Origin: Ascaphus truei
Lineage: Eukaryota > Chordata > Amphibia > Anura > Ascaphidae
NCBI GenBank assembly: GCA_036426205.1
Contig: CM071568.1
Location: 117,642,050 to 117,706,049 of the forward strand
Length of the DNA: 64,000 bases
Reading direction: 5' to 3'
A model generated the notes under the pieces. The model worked only from the letters and a program-made list of their open reading frames with translations, was not told the origin of the DNA and did not search any database. Shown piece by piece: positions 22,985 through 33,159 of the stretch. Within the stretch, counting starts at the first letter, position 1. Every line of letters starts with the position of its first letter. Both the position numbers and the translations under genes were made by a program.

Positions 22985-23678
22985 AATGTCTACTCAGCTC
23001 AGCTATTGTGTGGGGAAAGAAAAAGGCACACTGAGTATTTAAAGCTTTTTATTAAGAACGCCCTATTTGATAACATCTTCGAAAAATCAAAGTCAATTCA
23101 CAATGGGCCACTGTAAGTATGTACCAGTATAGACGTGGGTGCTATCTGTTTTAAACACCTGCACCCTTACATTGTAGCAAAATACTGTATACTCTAGCAC
23201 TGTACCATGCACATTAAAATTCAATACAATTCATTAAATGCATTAATTTCTGCCACCTTGTGGATACGCAAAGAATAGCAACCAAATTATAATTCATTAA
23301 CCTTTGCCACATGGCGGATATGATAAGAATTGCATCCAAAGAAACAATAAACCATTAAATTAAACAGATCAACCGTGTGTGGCTGCCTGGTGCTGGATTG
23401 CGCGAACGCGGCATGAATAGTGGTCAAAACGTGGAAATAACGAATGGAATACAGCATTCAACACGAAAACTGATTTGAGATCCGTTCAAATAACGGCCGT
23501 CCCATCAGTACATATAAAATATAAAAAGGGGAGAATAAGCACCGATATGAACTTATAACGTTAGAGTACTATAACTTTACTGTAAGGCCAACATTTAAAG
23601 TGCTTCCTGTCAGTACCATACTTACCTGTACTGTACTTAGTTGTACATACCTGTACTGCACCTTACTACCTTACTACA

Positions 23679-24165
23679 TCAGGTCATATTCCCATGATGC
23701 TTGAAGAGTATGGACAAAACGCTGTTAATAATCTTAATGTAGTTGTTGCATTTTTGTACATTGAGTATGTCTCTCAAGAAACTCTTTATTCCTTTTACTA
23801 GTTCCCCCCTGTTGGCCGGCTTCAAAACCTTTCTTAGATGATCCTTCAGCGCAAGCCACACGAGTTCTATGAGGTTCAAAAGTGCTCTGGAATGGTAGGG
23901 AAAATAAAATGGCGAATTAGTTGAAAATATCAAAATAGTTTAAAACAATGAGAAACAGTTACTGTACACTGGAGCATATACTCTGGTGGCTTTTTAACCC
24001 AGTTGATCCCACTAGCAAGATATATATAGGTACTAGCGGCAGCATGTTTTGGGTCGTTGTCCTGGAAGAACCGGTGACCACCAGATGGGAAATCATGCCT
24101 AATATATTGAACAATATGGGTGACAATTTGCTCTTGGAAGAATACTTTATCCATGATTCCTGGAT
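23679..24165 (-). pseudogene. Tc1/mariner transposase, catalytic C-terminal part, with apparent intron
   Basis: On the minus strand, exon-like sequence from 24154 gives HRFFQDNDPKHAAASTYIY, the second catalytic Asp block of Tc1/mariner (family FxxDNDPKH). After an apparent intron of ~95 bases (donor GTATAT near 23980, acceptor TTCCAG near 23902) it resumes with LLNLIELVWLALK, the catalytic Glu block (family SPDLNPIExxW), then the C-terminal segment ending HHGNMT. Skipping the intron leaves 33 residues between Asp and Glu, close to DD34E. A pyrimidine tract plus CAG just before 24154 looks like another acceptor. The N-terminal DNA-binding domain and first catalytic Asp were not found. Either an intron-bearing transposase that lost its 5' exons, or a decayed copy. 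Confidence 0.65.
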
Positions 24166-24302
24166 CAAGAGAAGAAAAAATAATTAAAATACTTTACTTT
24201 ATGGTAGAGAATACACTACTACCAATCCGAAACGCTATAGCATGTGACTTTGTACATTACTGCACAGTACCTTCAAATATCACTATGCATCCTTTTCCAC
24301 AG

Positions 24303-24897
24303 CCCTGTATGTCTGGAGCAGGAGGGCAACCGAGAGGCCCCTTCTTCTCCCATGGATGAACTACATACACTCCCCCGTGCACCCTCTCCATCCCTGGATT
24401 TGACCTTCACAGTGCCAACACCAAGCACACCACGAGAACCCCCACGCTTACCCCATCCATTTCCAGGATATACCCTTCTGTTGGAGTTGATGACAACCCC
24501 GGTAAGAGGATGGCCATTACAGCAGGAAAACATCCTCCTAGACCATCTACCCCCGTCTGCGGCCAGAAGAACATCTGGTCCAGAACCCAGGATTGTACTG
24601 CTCTCAGACATTACACTGAACAACCACTCGCAAAGCATTCGGGAGAAATACAAGATCATATGTGGTGGTCTACCACATAAATTTGCCCAGTTAATTTTTA
24701 AACACCACATCAGGTTTTGAGATGTACAGTGAGTGGAGCCAAAATGTAAATTATGAAAACAATAAGACCAAGAAGGGGCTTCCTGCAAATTTAAGGAGAA
24801 CTATTATAGATGAAGTGAAGCGTTATTTCAATGTGAATGGGCTTCTTGTGAGAACCATGAGAGACAGCCTCAATGGCCTTTTGAGGCATTAAAGGGC
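24303..24897 (+). CDS. BEN-like domain protein, last exon (one frameshift)
   Basis: A plus-strand open region begins after a good 3' splice site (TCCTTTTCCACAG, ending 24302). The first ~110 residues are Pro/Ser/Thr-rich. From about 24600 the pattern fits a BEN domain: EKYKIICGGLPHKFAQLIF, then EMYSEWSQ, then GLPANLRRTIIDEVKRYF and RDSLNGLLRH, ending at TAA (24895-24897). One extra base in a TTTT run near 24717 shifts the frame between the two halves. BEN domains bind DNA or chromatin proteins. The upstream exon was not identified. The expected 3' UTR and AATAAA (about 28396) are separated from the stop by the gypsy insertion. Assignment to BEN is by pattern only; sequence support is moderate. 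Confidence 0.5.
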
Positions 24898-24916
24898 TCT
24901 TCCTTGGAGATCCATC

Positions 24917-25652
24917 TGTCACGCTGCGCTCACCACAAACAGGACTAGACCGAGATGGGGATGTATATAACCGCTGCCCTACAACCACGGAGCCAGGTCC
25001 GGAATGCGTTGTTGGTGTCTTGGAGCTGGGTCGGGGCAGGAGAGTTCGGGAAGCCGTGGTACTTGCCGTGATCCGGGGTTGGAGAGAGAAGAATCATCGT
25101 ATTTGAAGCTGTGATCGAGGAGAGGAGAGAGAAGAATCGTCGTTATCCGAAGCCGTGATCAAGGAGAGGAGAGAGCGGGGGTCCAATAACAAGCCGAAGT
25201 CCAGGGGTAGAGAAGAGACAGGTCCAGGTACAAGCAGGGGTCACAACACGAGTCAGGCAAGGCACAGGAACAGACAAGGTCCAAGAAGCAGCAAGCACAG
25301 CACAACAGTGTTTATGTCCAGCAAAGTGAAAGTGAAACAGGAAGGTATTTAAAGGAGAAAGCACCAATCAAGAACTAGCAGATGATGACCTCACACATAA
25401 GCCACGAGCCGATAGGGTAGTGCAGGATTGGCTACTGGTGTAACACAGCTGATGCTGCTAGTGTTCGTTGGCGTGCGGCGTGCGCGCATACGAGGAGTGC
25501 GACGCAGAGTGGGTGCTGTGGTGATACTGCGGGAGCGCGCCTCCGTGGATGAAGCATTGCGCAGCTGCGCGCGTACCGATAGCGGTCTGTGAATGTCAGG
25601 GGTACAGCCGTGTGACGCGTGCTGGGGGCAGAGCCTGGCGGCGATCCTGACA
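24917..25652 (-). mobile_element. 3' LTR of the gypsy element
   Basis: Plus-strand ends TGTCACGCTG...GATCCTGACA (TG...CA). A polypurine tract (AAGGGGGGGG on minus) lies directly at its inner edge (25654-25663), which confirms it is the 3' LTR of a minus-strand element. Length 736 bases. Related partial LTRs occur at 13344 and 18681. Confidence 0.8.
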
Positions 25653-25675
25653 GTACCCCCCCCTTCAGGGGAGAC

Positions 25676-26370
25676 CTACGGATGACCCAGGGCAGGCTTC
25701 AAAGGGTATCTGTGATGAAAAGCCCTGACCAATCTGGAAGCGTGTACCTGTTCCCGAGGGATCCATTCACGTTCCTCTGGACCAAAACCCCTCCAATGCA
25801 CGAGGTATTGCAGTTTCCCCCTTGATACTCTGGAGTCGAGGATTGTCTGCCCCTCAAACTCCTGTTGACCCTCCACAAGAACAGGCTGAGGTGGTAAGTC
25901 TCGAATGGATGATTGGGGATCCTTGATACAGGGTTTCAAAAGAGAAATGTGAAAAGCGGAAGGAATCTTCATGGTTGCCGGCAATTTAAGCTGGTATGTG
26001 ACAGGATTGACCCTCTCCGTAATGACGAATGGGCCAATGAATCTGGGTGCCAATTTGGGTGAAGAGACGAATATTCTTCGTTGAAAGCCAGACCTTTTGT
26101 CCAGGAGTAAACGATGGAACCTCCCGACTGTGACGATCGGCTTGTTTCTTCTGCATACTGATGGCTTGTTTCAAGTTCCCCTGAATCTTCTCCCAAGAGT
26201 CCTGGAGGCACTGGATTCTGACCTCGGCGGCGGGAACTCCCGAACTGGAGACAGTGGGAGGAAAGGCCGAGGGATGAAATCCATAATTCGTGAAAAAGGG
26301 GGACTGTTGCGTAAACTCATTTCTAAGGTTATTATGTGAAAATTCTGCCCATGGGAGGAGATCAGATCAA
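25676..26370 (-). pseudogene. Gypsy integrase C-terminal part with chromodomain
   Basis: The 25676-26053 frame gives RFIGPFVITERVNPVTYQL (the integrase GPF/Y module) followed by EGQTILDSRVSRGKLQYLVHW and GFGPEEREWIPREQV, a chromodomain with its aromatic positions (Y, W, W). Frames 25969-26392 supply the preceding SREVPSFTPGQKVWLS block. Chromodomains direct integration to particular chromatin. Several frameshifts break the reading frame. Confidence 0.85.
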
Positions 26371-27560
26371 TTGTCCTGTGAATCCGAGACAAAACAGCGA
26401 ATGAACTGTTCTAAGGACTGATTGGTCCTTTCCGTTTGTCCATTCGTTTGTGGGTGGTACCCAGAGGAGAAATGAAGGGAAATGCCCAGACATTGGCAGA
26501 AGGCTCTCCAGAATCTGGAGTTAAATTGCGAGCCTCGATCCGAGACTATGACTTGTGGAGTACCGTGGAGTCTGAAAATCTCCTTGACAAAGACTTCTGA
26601 GAGTTTAGGCGCGCTGGGCAAACCTTTAAGTGGGATGAAATGCGCCTGTTTAGAAAAGCGATCCACAACCACCAGTATGGTGTTCATCCCTTTAGAGCTG
26701 GGTAACTCCACGATAAAATCCATGGAGAGATGTGTCCATTGACGATCTGGAATCGGTAGTGGTTGAAGAAGGCCTGCCGGCCTATTGCGAGGCGTCTTAT
26801 TCTGAGCGCATATGGGACATGAAGCCACAAATCTTTCAATCTCTTTGCGCATGCCTGGCCACCAGAAGGTGCGCTCCAACGAGTCGATTGTTCTCCTGGT
26901 GCCAGGGTGACCAGCGGTCCTGGAAGCATGACCCCATACCAATACTTTCCTATGGAAGTTCGTGGGAGTGTACAGACGTCCTTCTGGAACCTTGAAGCCT
27001 ACAGGGATGTTATGTTGAGCCCTGGTAATGTGTGGTAAGGCGTCAAAGGTGTTGGCAGACAAAATACATGCGGGAGGAAGTATAGTCTGTTGATGATCCT
27101 CTGCTCTGTCCTCGATCAGGAATTGTCTGGATAGTGCATCGGCTTTTACGTTTTTGGAACCAGGAATATAAGATATAAGAAAGTTAAAACGGGTGAAAAA
27201 TAGGGACCACCGTGCCTGTCGTGACCCCCAGCGACGCGCACCTTCAATGTAGAGTAGATTCTTGTGGTCAGTCAGGATAGTGACTGGTGTCTCAGTACCC
27301 TTGAGAAGGTGTCGCCATTCTTCTAAGGCCATCTTTTTTGCGAGGAGTTTGCGGTTTCCTACATCGTAGTTTCTCTCCGCAGAAGATTTTTTTTTGGAAA
27401 AAAACGCACATGGGTGCAGGCGGGCCTGTGGGTTTTTCCTCTGAGACAGTATTGCCCCAACTCCTACATCGGAGGCGTCCACTTCCAGCGTAAAAGGTAA
27501 CCCTGGATCTGGGTGTACCAAGATGGGAGCAGAAGAAAAGGCTTTCTTTAATTTTTTCAA
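26367..27560 (-). pseudogene. Gypsy RNase H and integrase
   Basis: 397-codon frame. RNase H motifs are [26 protein letters not shown] (usual E replaced) and LTDHKNL. The integrase zinc module (GHPGTRRT...CPICAQ) is followed by the catalytic core: SMDFIVELP (first Asp), VSDRGSQF (second Asp) and GQTERTNQ (Glu). All three integrase catalytic residues are intact. The frame is offset from the RT piece by a frameshift near 27560 and ends at a stop before the chromodomain segment. Confidence 0.85.
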
Positions 27561-28338
27561 ATGCTCTGGAGGCTTCGGGAGACCAGTGTGTTGGATCCGA
27601 ACCTTTTTTGGTTAAAGCCGTAATGGGTGCCACTATAGAGGAGAAGTTTTGAATAAACCACCGATAGTAATTTGCGAACACGAGAAATCTTTGCACGGCT
27701 TTAAGAGATAATGGACACGGCCAGTCCATAACTGCTTTGACCTTGTCGGGATCCATGGCGAGTCCGGTGTCCGAAATAATGTAACCGAGGAAGGAGGTTG
27801 AAGACTGATGAAAGTGGCATTTCTCCAGTTTGGCAAAGAGCTTATTCTCCCTTAGCCTTTGAAGAACTTGTTTAACATGTACTGGATGTTCCTGAATGTC
27901 TTTGGAGTAGATCAAAATGTCATCCAGGTACACGACCACATGCTGGTCTAACAGGTCCCTGAAGATTTTATTAACGAAGTCTTGAAATACAGCTGGCGCA
28001 TTGCAGAGACCAAACGGCATCACTAGGTACTCGTAGTGCCCGTCACGAGTATTGAAGGCCGTCTTCCACTCATCTCCCTGACGAATCCTTACCAAGTTGT
28101 AGGCCCCTCATAGATCCAACTTGGTAAAGATGTTGGCGCCTTGTAGTGTATCGAACAGTTTGGAGATTAACAGGAGAGGATAACGATTCTTTACGGTAAT
28201 CTTGTTGAGGCCGCGATAGTCAATACAAGGGCAGAGCGAGCCATCCTTCTTTTTTACAAAAAAGAAGCCCGCGCCAGCAGGTGAGGAAGATTTTCGAATA
28301 AAACCCCTCTGAAGATTCTCCTGAATGTAGTCTTTCAT
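27292..28338 (-). pseudogene. Gypsy reverse transcriptase (5' truncated)
   Basis: Two same-frame pieces, 28338-28108 and 28095-27292, separated by a TGA stop. They show [44 protein letters not shown] and [11 protein letters not shown] (catalytic YLDD), then FLGYIIS. The upstream part of RT and all of protease and gag are missing. The frame then shifts into the RNase H/integrase piece. Confidence 0.85.
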
Positions 28339-28344
28339 AGCTTT

Positions 28345-28735
28345 AGTCTATACGTTGTATTTTTGTATTATTCATTTTAACTTTATTATCCTGTAGAAAT
28401 AAAACATTTCATTCGTTAAAAATACTTTTTGGTGTGTGTTCATGGTTTTACTGTTTAGACACACTTACAGTAGTACTATACATAAAGTACTAAAGGCATT
28501 TAAATATACTGTATATAAATATCTCATTGACATATACAGTATAAACATATTGAAAAAAGTTGAATTTACTGTTTAGATACACTTTCAAGAGCACTATACA
28601 GTACTGTAAAGTCATTTAAAAATATATAAATATCTCATTGACATAAATCTTGAAAATAAGTTACTTTTACTGTTTAGATACACTTACTATACATAAAGTA
28701 CTACAGTAATATCATTTATATATATATATAGAAAA
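28345..28735 (+). other. Displaced 3' flank of the BEN-like unit; AT-rich repeats
   Basis: Starts with CTATACGTTGTATTTTTG and has AATAAA at about 28396. Bases 28355-28450 match 48722-48810 closely, showing this is repetitive. Two or three diverged copies of a ~110-base unit (GTTTAGA...CACTTA...TATAAATATCTCATTGACAT) follow. I infer it was contiguous with 24898-24916 before the gypsy insertion; no duplication proves this. Confidence 0.45.
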
Positions 28736-29117
28736 AAGAACAAAAAAGAAACAGGCGCACACCTAGTGCATTACCACAATAAAAATGTATTGGATGAACA
28801 TAAAATCTAACAAATGGCCACTCACAAGGATACAGCAAATAAAAGCATGTATGAGATAGGCTCTCATGTGCCTTGCAGCTCAATCACCAGCGTCCGTCCG
28901 CAATCAGTGGCGTCGTCACGTGGATCAGCCTCGCGAACCGGAACCGGAAGAGGGGTCTTTCACCTTCAGTGCACCACCACATCGGTCCCTCCGGGAAACA
29001 GGCACCCCAGATGTATAATTGTATAAGGTAGCAAGCCGGGAGAGCAGCACATGGGAGCCAAGAGTTCTCAGTCAACCTGCATCAGTGTTTGTGGGCAAAT
29101 GGCGGCCGGACTCTAGC

Positions 29118-29165
29118 CACGCCCTACGCGTTTCGTCATCAAATGGCGACTTCTTCAGGGGAAAC
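29118..29165 (-). ncRNA. Hammerhead ribozyme motif (PLE type), B
   Basis: Minus strand: CCTGAAGA, a stem-loop closed by GTC/GAC, then GAAAC, then GCGTAGGG. This is the complete CTGANGA...GAAA core. Confidence 0.6.
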
Positions 29166-29999
29166 CCTTCAAGCATATGTCCTTAGTATTTATAGGGAGG
29201 TGAACAGCAAGTAGCCAATAAAGGATAAATGAATTAAAGCAATCAATTTAATCAATTACACATATATGTATAATTAGAACAAGTAAAATCAATTTCTAAA
29301 TATTCTGAGGACCCCATCGATGTCCAAAGAGTAACATGCAAACTATAGATTGAAACAACATAACTGATGTTGTGAATGTGCTTGATATTACTGATGATGT
29401 GAATAAAATTAGTAAGTGGAATATAACAGGCTAAATCAATAAACAAACAGCACTATAAGGTGCATAGTAATTAAATATAAGGATTAATTGCATTCAGACA
29501 TTCTAGAGAGTATATTTGAATAGAACTATTTATATGTTTAGTAAAGTCAGATCTATTGCACTTGATTATTAGTGACATCTCAACTAAGGAGAACACAAAT
29601 GAATGAACCATAGTATATGGACAGCTATATATAAACATTTTCATTTAAATCAATGACACCCAACAAAATAGCAAATAGTTACCTGGTATGTTATCAGGGT
29701 AATAACCCATTATTGGAATGTCAGTGGGGAGTCAGAGGAGGTAAAAGAGATGGATCCAAAAGCAAGGACAGATAAAACGAAGGCGACAGTGACTTGAACT
29801 AATATGAAAGTAATAAGCAATTTAATATGAGTGCTGTGTTCTAATAAATATGAAAATGGATTATGTGTTGTGTGCATCAATGTGAATAATAGATAATAAA
29901 GTGTGTGAGTGATGTGAAAATCGAAATATTGAAAAAATAGTGAATTATGTATATACTAAAATATATGTGATGAAATGAAAAGAATAAAATAAGGAAAAA

Positions 30000-30175
30000 A
30001 TGAAAAAATATAAAAGAAAATAAAAGAAAAATGAAAAATAAATGTAATAGAAAATGAAAATGAAAATGAAAATAAAAGTAAAAATAAGAATAAAAATAAA
30101 TATAAAAATTAAAAAATATATAAATAAAATAAAATAAAATAAAAATAAAAATAAAAATATAAATAAAGAATAAAA
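30000..30175. repeat. A-rich simple repeat (AAAAT-type)
   Basis: Runs of AAAATAAAAATAAAAATA and GAAAATGAAAATGAAAATG. The minus-strand open frame here is an artefact of composition. Confidence 0.85.
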
Positions 30176-30436
30176 TATTATATATAATGAATACAAAAAC
30201 TAATTAGAATATTGACCATTTGTGGGGATGAATCGTAACAGACACGAAAGCTGACTGACCCCTTGAATGAATGAATAGGAACACAATGACCAGACAGAAG
30301 ACCATAGCCCAGAGGGAATGCTAAGCATTCAAACCAGACCTCTGGAGAACACCCATTAGAGGTGTTCAAACTATGGTACTAATGTCAATATGGTCATTGT
30401 GTCCCTTGGGATAGGTTGTATCATACATACCAATGA

Positions 30437-30584
30437 GTTCATAACATTGAATCACAGCTATAGCTACTTGTTCTTAAACATAGATGTTACATATGACTAA
30501 ACCAAAACGTTATTCTACAGTCAATTGATCATACATGGGGAACGTATACTTTTTTACATATCGATATTAATGTCCCTGAACCAC
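30437..30584. repeat. PLE1 left inverted arm, outer part
   Basis: Reverse complement of about 43808-43983 (for example CATACATACCAATGAGTTCA and GACTAAACCAAAACGTTATT). The arm continues at 40215 after the provirus; it ends here in ACCAC, the first copy of the proviral target duplication. Confidence 0.85.
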
Positions 30585-30831
30585 TGTAAGGTTAAAACTG
30601 TCTTATGTATATGTCTCCCACCAAGAGAGCGAGAAATACCAATAGTCTTGGTACTCGTCAACCACCCATATGTTCATCTCTGATTATCAAACGAGATACC
30701 TGAAAGAGGTTTCTGCAGGCACATGGTCTCTTGGAGGTTTCTCCCTTGGAGTTTTTCCTCTCCTGAGTGGTTTGCAGAAGAATAAATGGGATTGGTCAAT
30801 TTATTTGTTCTTTCAGAACAAAAGGAGGGTA
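30585..30831 (+). mobile_element. Aberrant 5' proviral end: LTR start fused to env tail
   Basis: The first 20 bases (TGTAAGGTTAAAACTGTCTT) equal the start of the LTR. The sequence then jumps to a copy of 39492-39720: the last env codons, the region after env and the polypurine tract, leading into the full 5' LTR. The junction shares TTATG with the donor site. Because the target duplication lies outside this segment, it was part of the DNA that integrated. Confidence 0.85.
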
Positions 30832-31329
30832 TGTAAGGTTAAAACTGTCTTCTGTCAGCTCTGGAATTGATAAGGTTAAACAGAATGCGATGGCCTGGCT
30901 ATTTTCACAGGAGGCTATTTTAAATAGCTTTAGACCAACTGTTTAGTGCCTGTCATTTTGTTAAAACAAGACTACAGAGGATAGGGCTGCCTTATAAGTC
31001 ACCATTGTATATTCCTCTTGCTCAGCAGTTAAATGTTTTAAGCTGTACAGAAAAGGCATTATGTGAAGGATACATGTAAATTTAGATGTGTACCCATATT
31101 TGTAACAGATGACAACTGTATTTTTGTCCCTGCCTTATGTATAAAAACCTGCTTGGTGAACCATTAAACTCAGTTGTGAGAATTCAACCAAGGAGCCTCC
31201 TTGAATTCTTACAGCTCCGAGCTCGTATGCTATACTATTTGAAAGAATCTCATATCTGTTGCGTTTCAGTAGCTCCCGGGAGAAATGTTTTGCTTGCCCT
31301 AGAAGGACCTGATCTGTAGAGATCTAACA
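30832..31329 (+). mobile_element. Proviral 5' LTR
   Basis: TGTAAGG...TCTAACA, 498 bases. It has a TATAAAAA box at about 31140 and ATTAAA at about 31164 as a likely poly(A) signal. The 3' LTR differs at this ATTAAA site. Confidence 0.9.
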
Positions 31330-31333
31330 GTTT

Positions 31334-31351
31334 TGGTGACAGAAGTGGAAT
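31334..31351 (+). promoter_or_regulatory. Primer-binding site
   Basis: TGGTGACAGAAGTGGAAT four bases after the LTR. It resembles the complement of a tRNA-Leu 3' end (usual start TGGTGTCAG) with changes; tRNA identity is tentative. Confidence 0.5.
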
Positions 31352-31439
31352 TTCGCACAGGAAAAAGGGTGAGTAAAGATTCTTTTTATTTGTCTCTCAC
31401 CTTTTCCTCTGCGAAACTAAGCAACCTAAATTTATAAGG

Positions 31440-31795
31440 GCAAAAGAACATAAGGTGAGAGTCCTTATTGTTTAATCGTGGGTAAGTCCCTGTAATCAAG
31501 GGTAAGTCCCCGATTTATGTAACAAAGGGTGAGAGTCCCTATTGTTTTATCGAGGGTAATTCTCTGATTTATGTAACAAAGGGTGAGTCCCTATTGTTTA
31601 ATCAAGTGTAAGTCCCTGATAAGTAAAACGGACAGTATATGATTTCAAATAGCATGGCAATTTAAGTTAAGTTAAAATTGTTTAAAATTAAGTTAACATA
31701 AGGATTGTTTAATGTTAAGTTAAGGAATTGTTTAAAGTTAAGTGAAGGTAAGTATTGTTTAAAGTTAAGTTAATAATTGTTTATTAATACGTGCG
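31440..31795 (+). repeat. Tandem repeats in the proviral leader
   Basis: About three units of ~65-70 bases built on GGTGAGAGTCCCTATTGTTT and GGGTAAGTCCCTGAT (31450-31625), then several ~30-base units with TTGTTTAAAGTTAAGTTAA (31665-31790). They lie between the primer-binding site and gag, where packaging signals usually lie; function is not shown. Confidence 0.75.
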
Positions 31796-31833
31796 CATAA
31801 AGTGTTAAGATTTCTTTCCTGTATAAACTCATT

Positions 31834-32053
31834 ATGGGCACTAACATTTCGTCATCTAATAAACCAGAGGTTATAAAGTATAAGACTAATAAAAAGAAAA
31901 ATGCTAAGAAAAATACACAGCAAGTTATTCCCTGTAAACGGAAGCCAGACCAAAGCCCTAAAGAATATACAATAGAATTAATTGGGGACTATTATTGCGA
32001 TCCTTTTGTGGATAATTTGGCCGGCTGGTCAGAAAAAATGGAATCTAGTAACC
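31834..32053 (+). pseudogene. Gag, matrix N-terminal part
   Basis: Starts MGTNISSS, with Gly2 as expected for N-myristoylation of matrix, followed by a Lys-rich stretch (membrane binding) and DYYCDPFVDNLAGW. The frame is intact up to the TAGTAACC target of the hAT MITE at 32054 and resumes in the same frame at 33155-33165, so the matrix region was open before that insertion. Confidence 0.75.
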
Positions 32054-33151
32054 CAGCGTTTCCCAAATGGTGGGTCGCGACCTGGCACCGGGCCACGGCA
32101 CCAAAATTGCCGGGTAGCAGCGAGGCTGGCCGCACGGTGTCTCCTGTCCCCCCCGCTCAAGTTTAAAAAACTGGCGGCGATTCCCCCCGCGGTCCCGCGC
32201 GCTTGCGCAGGGCCCGCTCCCTTCCTCCCCCCCGCTCCCAACGTGGGATGGAGGAGGAAGTACCAGCTCTTCTGTGGCCCGCACGTTACGTGGGATGGAG
32301 GGGGAAGTACAAGCTCCTACTGCGGCCCGCTTCCCCCCGCGGCCAGCTTCCCGAGCTCACCTCCCGTGGCACCCCCTCCTGAGCCCACCTCCCGTGCCTC
32401 CAAGCCCACCTCCCGGGCAGCAGGGGATATCGGGGGCAGCAGGGGAAAGCGTCCGGCGGCAAGGTAAGTCACCCCACCCAGTCACTGCCTAGCACCCTAG
32501 TGTCCCTGGCCCCCCTCCCTCCCACCCAAGTGCCCCTGGCCCCCCTCCCTCCCACCCAAGTGACCCCGGCCCCCCTCTCTCCCACCCAAGTGCCCCAGGC
32601 CCCCCTCCCTCCCACCCAAGTGCCCCTGACCCCCTCTCCAGTCACTCACATCCGTCATTGCCTGTAATTCACTGTTTGTGTCTGTGTGCGTATAGGGGAG
32701 AGTGAGTGTGTGTGTATCTGTATCAGTGTGTGTGTGTGTGTATCTGTATCAGTGTGTGCGTGTGTGTAGCAGTTTCTCTGTGTGGTTGCGTGTGTGTCAG
32801 TGGCTGCGTGTGTGTATCAGTGGCTGCGTGTGTGTGTGTATCAGTGGCTGTGTGTATGTATCAGTGTGTGTGTCAGTGGCTGCATGGCTGTCAGTGGCTG
32901 TGTGTGTGTGTGTGTGTGTGTATCAGTCGCTGTGTGTGTGTGTATCAGTGGCTGTGTGTGTGTGTGTATCAGTGGCTGTGTATGTGTGTGTATCAGCGGC
33001 TGTGTGTGTGTGTGTGTGTGTGTGTGTCAGTGGCTGTGTGTGTGTCTGTGCAGGCCCTATAGGCCAGTATAGGCGATAAAATTTTTAGTGGGTCACGAAG
33101 GAGAAGTTCAAAAATATCCGGGTCACGGAAAAAAAAGTTTGGGAAACCCTG
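32054..33151. mobile_element. hAT-type MITE inside gag
   Basis: Flanked by TAGTAACC on both sides (32046-32053 and 33152-33159), an exact 8-bp duplication. Ends CAGCGTTTCCCAAA and, reverse-complemented, CAGGGTTTCCCAAA. No transposase. The interior is GC-rich (32060-32640, with a 33-base CCCTCCCTCCCACCCAAGTG-type repeat) then TG-rich with TATCAGTGGC units (32700-33050). Open frames in it are compositional. Confidence 0.9.
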
Positions 33152-33159
33152 TAGTAACC

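Larger units (their letters stand above)
24917..28340 (-). mobile_element. Ty3/gypsy chromovirus, 5'-truncated
   Basis: Minus-strand element made of partial pol (RT from 28338, RNase H, integrase, chromodomain) and one LTR (24917-25652). The 5' LTR, gag and protease are absent: similarity stops at about 28340, beside sequence continuing from the BEN-like unit's 3' side. Domain order and the C-terminal chromodomain place it among vertebrate chromoviruses. Coding is broken by one stop and several frameshifts. Confidence 0.85.
28736..30436 (-). mobile_element. Penelope-type 3' terminal region (no ORF)
   Basis: Contains a hammerhead motif on minus (29118-29165) in a GC-rich block followed on that strand by a CCAATA/TATAAATA-like context, as in other PLE termini here. 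No PLE coding sequence lies within it. It may be the 3' end of PLE1 or a separate PLE; the sequence changes character at 30437 where the PLE1 inverted arm begins, so I lean to a separate copy. The segment 29170-29990 holds nothing else I recognise. Confidence 0.4.

Noticed and set aside
24273..24788. A 171-codon minus-strand ORF opposite the BEN-like region
   Set aside because: Its translation has no domain-like pattern, while the plus strand shows BEN-like periodicity and a splice acceptor. Treated as a shadow.
29945..30196. Phe/Ile-rich minus ORF resembling a membrane protein
   Set aside because: It is the translation of an A-rich simple repeat.
32702..33079. Three overlapping Cys/Val-rich ORFs
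   Set aside because: Produced by TG-repeat translation (Cys-Val runs) inside a MITE; no coding meaning.
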